Below, in pieces: positions 58,547 through 64,000 of a DNA stretch of 64,000 bases; position 1 is the first letter of the stretch, and every line of letters starts with the position of its first letter. Made by a program: the position numbers and the translations under genes. Under the pieces are notes generated by a model. That model saw only the letters and a program-made list of their open reading frames with translations. It did no database searches and was not told the origin of the DNA. The stretch lies in assembly GCA_963675135.1 (NCBI GenBank), contig OY776119.1, forward strand, positions 68,875,727-68,939,726. The letters run 5' to 3'. Source of the stretch: Galeopsis tetrahit (Eukaryota > Streptophyta > Magnoliopsida > Lamiales > Lamiaceae).

Positions 58547-58714
58547 TTATTGCTGAGATCATTAAGGATGAAGGTATTACTGATCACAAACACATGATGG
58601 AAATCAAGAACAGGATGTACATGGCATTCAGAATTCCTAATGAAGATTGAAGATGAAGGACTATGCTGAAGAGATAACATTTCTTAACATTATCTTTATT
58701 TTCTTACGTTTATT
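58546..58714 (+). pseudogene. Env-like C-terminus and 3' UTR fused to gag
   Basis: Matches 55623-55780: IIAEIIKDEGITDHKHMMEI, then the stop and 3' UTR up to ttatcttattttctt-like sequence. The fusion point shares cattattg with both partners. At about 58714 it meets minus-strand Sirevirus sequence. Confidence 0.88.
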
Positions 58715-59600
58715 TAAAGAAATTTACTTATCTGGATCAGCTGAGTATAGTGATCAGCTGAGTAAGCCTTTTTGAACATCAGATCAGTCGTTGGGGTCAG
58801 CACAGTAGTACTCAGATTAGTTCCCAACTTTTCTGATTTCATCTTTTTGATATCAGCACAGTAATCCTCAGATCAGTACTGTGTATCAGATCAGTTCTGT
58901 AGACAGATTAGTAGTAATCAAATCATTTTTGTAGACAGTTTAATCAGTAGTCAGATTAGTTCTGTAGACAGATTAGTAGTATTCAAATCATTTATGTAGA
59001 AAGTTTAATCAGTAGTCAGATTAGTTCTGTAGAAGGATTGACTTTGTAGTCAGATCAGTTCTGTAGACAAAGAAACTTTGTAATCAGAACAGTTCTGTAG
59101 ACAAGTCAATTCATTAATCAGAACAATTCTATAGACTGATAAAGACTGTAATCAGATCAGATTTGTAGACATCTTAAATCTGTAATCAGATCAGTTCCCC
59201 CTTCAGTGGAGAACTCCTCTTCTGTGCCTGTTTCACCTTGGTAGAAGTGTTAGTTTATGAGATATAAGTGTAAAACAGTACAGAGTAGTAACCGTATAAT
59301 TAAATCAATGATCACATCAAGGTTTATACTAAAGTGACTTAGTGTTCTGAGTCAACAAAAGGATCTTTAAGAAATCACAGATTCCCCCTTAATGTGTGTT
59401 CTCAGTGTCCCTCAGCTTTACCAGCTTCCTCATTGGGATTTAGGTCACTTTAGTAACCTTGTTACCTGTTTTGATGAGTGTAGTGGTCTGACATAGGGTT
59501 GTCTCTTTTGAGTTTAAGCTTTTGATGTACTGCTCTTAGTTTCTGCTTTATCTTCCTTTGGTATAAGATCAGTACCTGAAATGTTAGTGCAGTTCTATAT
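58715..59600 (-). other. Sirevirus pol-to-env spacer with tandem repeats
   Basis: Minus-strand region downstream of pol. About 58860-59190 holds some nine imperfect units of 30-40 bp with a gatcagttctgtagacag core (plus strand), alternating with taatcagat/agtagtcagat. Purine-rich aaggggga-type motifs (for example 59195 and 59385, minus strand) resemble internal polypurine tracts. Non-coding. Confidence 0.7.
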
Positions 59601-59602
59601 AC

Positions 59603-62600
59603 ATATAGAATCCATGTCTATCAACCCTAAGCTAATGCATAACTCTCTAAATCTCACTTCAGCCAATGGTTTTGTAAAGATGTCAGCTCTCTGAATATCA
59701 GTATGGATCTTTTTCATCCTAATATTTTTCTTTTCCACATGATCCCTAATAAAATGATGTCTACTATCAACATGCTTTCATCTAGTATGTAAAACGGGAT
59801 TTTGTGTGATGGCAATAGCACTATTACTGTCACAATATATAGGTACATTGGATTCTACAATATTGTAGTCTCTGAGTTGTTGTATTAGCCAAAGCAGCTG
59901 ACTACAACAACTTCCTGCAGCCATATATTCTGCTTCAGTAGTAGAAGTTGCCACACTAGTTTGTTTCTTTGAAAACCAGGAAATGAGCTTAGTTCCTAAG
60001 AATTGACATGAACCAAAAGTAGATTTTCTATCTATTTTGCATCCTCCAAAGTCAGAATCTGAATAACCACTTAGAGATATATCATCATCTGCAGGATACC
60101 ATAATCCTCGATTAATGTTCCCTTTTAGATATTTCAATATCCTTTTAGCAGCTTCCAGATGACTTTCTTTGGGATTTGCTTGAAATCTTGCACACACACC
60201 ATCAGAGAAAGCAATATCAGGTCTGCTGGCAGTCAGATAGAGTAAAGAGCCAATTAAAGCGCGATAATGAGGTTGGTCAGAAGACTTACCTTTTTCATCA
60301 GGGTCCATTCTGTATGTAGGTTGCATAGGCACACCAACTGTCTTACAGATTTTAATACCAAATTTGTCTAGCAAATTCCTTGTATATTTTGCTTGATTTA
60401 TAAAGATACCTTCTGGAGTTTGTTTTACTTGTAGACCAAGAAAATGAGTCATTTCGCCCATCATGGACATTTCAAATTTACTTTGCATGAGTGTAGAAAA
60501 GCTTTCACTCAAGGTTTTGTTGGGTGATCCAAAAATGATATCATCCACATAAATTTGAACAAGTAATATGTCATTACCTTCTTGTCTTCGAAACAAAGTT
60601 CTATCAACCTTGACTTTAGTAAAACCATTTTCAAGTAAGAATAGAGAAAGAGTATCATACCAGGCTCTTGGAGCTTGTTTCAATCCATATAGTGCTTTCT
60701 TCAACCTGTATACTTGGTGACTATTTACTTCAAAACCAGGTGGTTGTTCCACATGTACTTCTTCAGCAAGTATACCATTCAAAAATGCACTTTTCACATC
60801 CATTTGATGAACAGTGAATTTCATATGTGCAGCATAAGCAAGAAACAATCTTATAGCTTCTAGTCTAGCTACAGGAGCAAAAGTCTCATCATAATCAATA
60901 CCCTCAGCTTGAGAGTAGCCCTGAGCAACCAATCTAGCTTTGTTTCTAACTACAAGATCATTTTCATCCTTTTTGTTCTTAAAAATCCATTTGGTGCCTA
61001 CAACATTATGATCACTAAGTCTATCCACATGTTCCCAAACTTCATTTCTAGTGAACTGATTAAGTTCTTCTTGCATGGCTATAATCCAGTTACTATCACT
61101 TAAAGCCTCATTCACAGTTTTAGGCTCAATAGAAGATAGAAAACAACACCAGCAAAATAAGGACTTACTAGGTTCTTCCTGGGATTCAAACAATTGTCTT
61201 CTAGTTTTAACACCTTTACTAGAATCACCTAGAATCAGATCAGTAGAATGAGCAGACTTCCATGTCCTTCTATTCTTAACAGGAATACTATCATCATTCA
61301 TATCATACAAATCATCATGCAGATCAGTATCATTATTTTGTGTTAAATCAGCAGTTTTGACCATAGGGAAGCAGTCATTCAATTCTGGCATATCAGAAGT
61401 TTTAGATGACTTACCTTTGTCTTTTACCTTTTCTTTATCAGAATCTTGATCTAGGACATTCAGGAAAGGATTATATGCTTGAACAGATTCATATACTTCT
61501 GCATCATCATCATCATTGTTGGTTTGAAGCTTTAGTTTGTCAATTTTCTTACTGAGCTGATGATCAGCAGAGTCCTGCACATTCTCATCAAAGACTACAT
61601 GGGGTGTTTCTTCCACACATAGGGTTGAGTAATTAAATACTCTAAATGCTTTGCTTACTGAAGAGTATCCTAAGAATATCCCTTCATCTGCTTTTGCATC
61701 AAAAACATTTAATTTACTTTTTCCATTGTTATGGATGAAACACTTACATCCAAAGATATGAAAATAAGAAACTCTAGGTCTTCTCCCTTTCCATACCTCA
61801 TAAGGTGTTTTACCATGCACCTTATTAAGAGCACTTCTGTTTTGGGAGTGGCAAGCTGTGTTAATGGCTTCAGCCCAAAAATTATGTGGTGTGTTGAATT
61901 CTGTAATCATTGCTCTGCAAGATTCTTTTAGTGTTCTGTTTCTCCTTTCTGCAACACCATTTTGTTGGGGGGTTCTGGCTGCACTTGTTAGATGTTGTAT
62001 GCCAGACTTAGAACAGTAGTCAGAAATGTAACAGTTAATAAACTCAGTCCCCTTGTCACTCCTTATTTTGACAATGGGTTGACCCTTTTCAACCTGCAAC
62101 CTCTTCAATAGATTTGGGAGAAGTGTTTGTGTATCACTCTTTTTGTGTAGAAAGACTACCCAAGTAAACTTAGAATAGTCATCTACTACAACCAGAGTAT
62201 ACCTTCTTCCATTCAATGTGGGAGGTTTGATAGGACCATGAAGATCCATATGCAAGAGTTCTAAGACTCTGTTGGTTGAAAGAGTTGGAATGGACTTAAA
62301 TGAAACCTTTACCTGATTACCTTTTTGACAGGAGTCACACATTTGTGATTTGGAATAGATTTCATTAGGAATGCCCTCAACAAGATGTTCTCTAGCAATC
62401 TTGTTGATTATCTTAAAGTTTAGATGGCAGAGGCGTTTATGCCAGAGCCAACTGTTCTCTTTAGGACTCTTAGTGATAAGACAAGCATTCTTAGGACAAC
62501 TATTCCAATTTACAATGTATACACTTCCTTGTCTTGTGCCAACAAGTAAAACATTGTGTGTCCTTTTGTCTATTATTTCACATCTTCTGGTCTTGAACTG

Positions 62601-62870
62601 AACTTTGTATCCCTGTCACAGAATTGAGATACAGATAGCAAATTGTATTTCAAACCTTCAACATAGGAGACATCTTGGATTTCAACATCTCCATTCTTGA
62701 TGAATCTGAATCCTTTTGTGATTGCCATGTAGCTATCACCAAAGATTACTTTTGGTCCTTCCTGCTCATGATAGTTAGTAAGCAAGGCCTTGGTACCAGT
62801 CATGTGGTGTGAACACCCACTATCTATGTACCAGGTCTCACCAACTGAACTACCTTTCTTGTATAAGTCC
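59603..62870 (-). pseudogene. Sirevirus pol: protease, integrase, RT, RNase H (nearly intact)
   Basis: Minus strand. Protease active site YIDSGCSHHMTGTK (Asp codon at 62822-62824), then the GAG_pre-integrase zinc region (LWHKRLCHLNF, CDSCQKGNQ) and integrase with the D33, D96, E132 triad of the 854-codon main frame (HMDLHGP, RSDKGTEF, GVAERRNR; D-35-E spacing). RT follows with GTKWIFKNKK, HQMDVKSAFLNG and YVDDIIFG intact, and RNase H with GYSDSDFGGCKIDRKSTFG and the STTEAEYMAA box. Lesions: frame changes at about 62860 and 62612, and a TGA at 59778-59780 after which HVDSRHHFIRDHVEKKNI and the FTKPLAE end can still be read. All catalytic residues examined are present. The SIRE/Maximus assignment rests on these motifs plus the env-like gene. 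Confidence 0.93.
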
Positions 62871-62953
62871 AGTCGATCCTACAAGGTAGTGATCTTAATA
62901 ATTTAGGTACCCTTTCTTTATTGGGGTCCTTGAGGGTTAGTGTTGAGAGGTAC

Positions 62954-64000
62954 CTAAATAAACATTGAGGATTTGAATAGATGGGACCTCTTCAGTTTCC
63001 TTCCATATTTATCACAAAACAGTACTTTATTAACCATTTCAGAATTATCAGCAGACTTAGGATCTATTTTTCTGAGATAGCCTTTCCTTGGTTCTATCCC
63101 TTTTTCAGTAAGATCAATATGTCTGTAATAGTATGAATAGGGTCTAAAAGCATGTGGACCATACGGCTTATAAATGCGTTTTGGTCTTTCCTCTCCAATG
63201 ATATCATAAGATAAAGGTGGAGGATAAAGAACAGGTTTGTTATGATAATGAGGCACAAATTTCCTATGTTTAGTTGAATACAGCTGAGACTGCCTTATAA
63301 AAGGAGGTCTAGGCTGTTCCCAACTTGCATGTGCTTGTCTTGACCAACTGTTCTGAGTTTGTCTCTTCTGATACCAGGACTGATCTGTTCTGGTCAGAGG
63401 AGTATAACTCTTCTGGTATGGTCTTGACTGTGCTGGTCTTGATACATTCTTCATTTTACCATTCTTGGTAATGGGAGGAATGTATTTAGACTGTACTTTG
63501 GGTTTTGGATCATCATCATAAATCATAGGTTCTTTTCCTTTATCTAGTTGCAAAGAACTTGAACTAGGTCCATTAGTGTTCTTAAAGCCTGAAGTAGAGG
63601 AACTAGGCAGATCAGTACCTATCCCACTTTTGTCATTTGGAGCTCTATATCTGTCTGAAATTGTTTGATTAATCTTGGTGGAATTAATCATTTCAGATAG
63701 TTTTCGATCTAGGCTCACTACTTCAGATTCTAAGAATCTATTGCGCTCTTCAAGTTTTTCACATTTAATCTTTAAATCATTGAATTCATTAGTCTCTTTG
63801 GCTTGAGTTTTAAGCATACCCTGATATAGTTTGTCAATGGATGCAAACTTTTCTTGGAGTTGGGACAACTCTTCTGATAGTCGTGCATTTATGACAACTA
63901 CATTAGGATCTACTTTCAACTGTGCTTCTTTCAGACTGATGATTTCTTGCTTTAAAGAAATATTCTCATCACTGATTTCAATGAATGCTTTGTTAGCTTG
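62954..64000 (-). pseudogene. Sirevirus gag, C-terminal half, runs off the window
   Basis: Open on the minus strand from the right edge to a stop at 62954. It begins with a coiled coil (ISDENISLKQEIISLKEAQ, then QEKFASIDKLYQGM and EKLEERNRFLESEV), followed by Ser-, Lys- and aromatic-rich low-complexity sequence (YRHIDLTEKG near the end). It complements the gag N-terminal half at 57.5 kb, which belongs to another copy. No CCHC knuckle is visible in this part. The protein probably continued into protease; the gag-pol junction (62860-62954) has several frame changes. Confidence 0.85.

Noticed and set aside
59603..62870. Pararetrovirus (caulimovirid) insertion
   Set aside because: Domain order protease-integrase-RT-RNase H, a tRNA-iMet primer site and LTRs are copia features; no movement protein or coat-type zinc finger was found.

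Overview
The window is a transposon-dense stretch of plant nuclear DNA, most likely from a eudicot. The evidence is Athila-type, Sirevirus-type and Ale-like LTR retrotransposons, plant L1-type LINEs with an RNase H domain, a CACTA transposon, Tourist, Stowaway and hAT MITEs, Arabidopsis-type CCCTAAA repeats, and a nuclear relic of the chloroplast gene psbN. I found no complete ordinary host gene. The best host-gene candidate is a single 40-codon exon at 46.0 kb.

Layout, left to right. 1-1.7 kb: decayed Athila gag-protease remnant followed by an inverted piece of the same family. 1.7-3.9 kb: AT-rich spacer with a Tourist-like MITE and a foldback element. 3.9-9.7 kb: scrambled Ty1/copia element with short LTRs, an integrase block, a reverse transcriptase block present in both orientations, and a 1.59-kb solo LTR inserted in it (TSD ccctt). 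9.7-14.4 kb: unassigned GC-rich block, a minisatellite, a CACTA transposase fragment, a MITE, the psbN plastid relic (split by another MITE) and an RNase H crumb. 14.4-33.3 kb: a 5'-truncated LINE split by a 15.7-kb Athila-derived array LTR-internal-LTR-internal-LTR (period 6,907 bp, three 1,866-bp LTRs, TSD acggc). The array encodes gag-protease only, with no polymerase. 33.7-35.1 kb: second 5'-truncated LINE with 13-bp TSDs. 35.1-36.3 kb: two related MITEs, one carrying a Stowaway-like insert.

36.48-44.60 kb: a complete 8.1-kb CACTA element (TSD ttt) with both standard genes, a TNP2-type transposase and a Transposase_24-type protein. Both can be read through canonical splice sites without a stop, so it may be autonomous. 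44.6-48.5 kb: foldback element, hAT MITE (8-bp TSD), the candidate host exon, a Stowaway MITE and a TA microsatellite.

48.5-64 kb: a rearranged Sirevirus cluster. Two near-identical env-LTR-PBS-gag segments face each other as a 3.7-4.0-kb inverted repeat around a 1.3-kb spacer. They are followed on the minus strand by a nearly intact pol gene and the C-terminal half of gag, which runs off the window.

Nested insertion order can be read directly: LINE, then Athila element, then LTR-LTR duplication; copia, then solo LTR, then inverted duplication; plastid insert, then MITE. All statements come from reading the sequence; lineage names rest on motif recognition and were not checked against a database.
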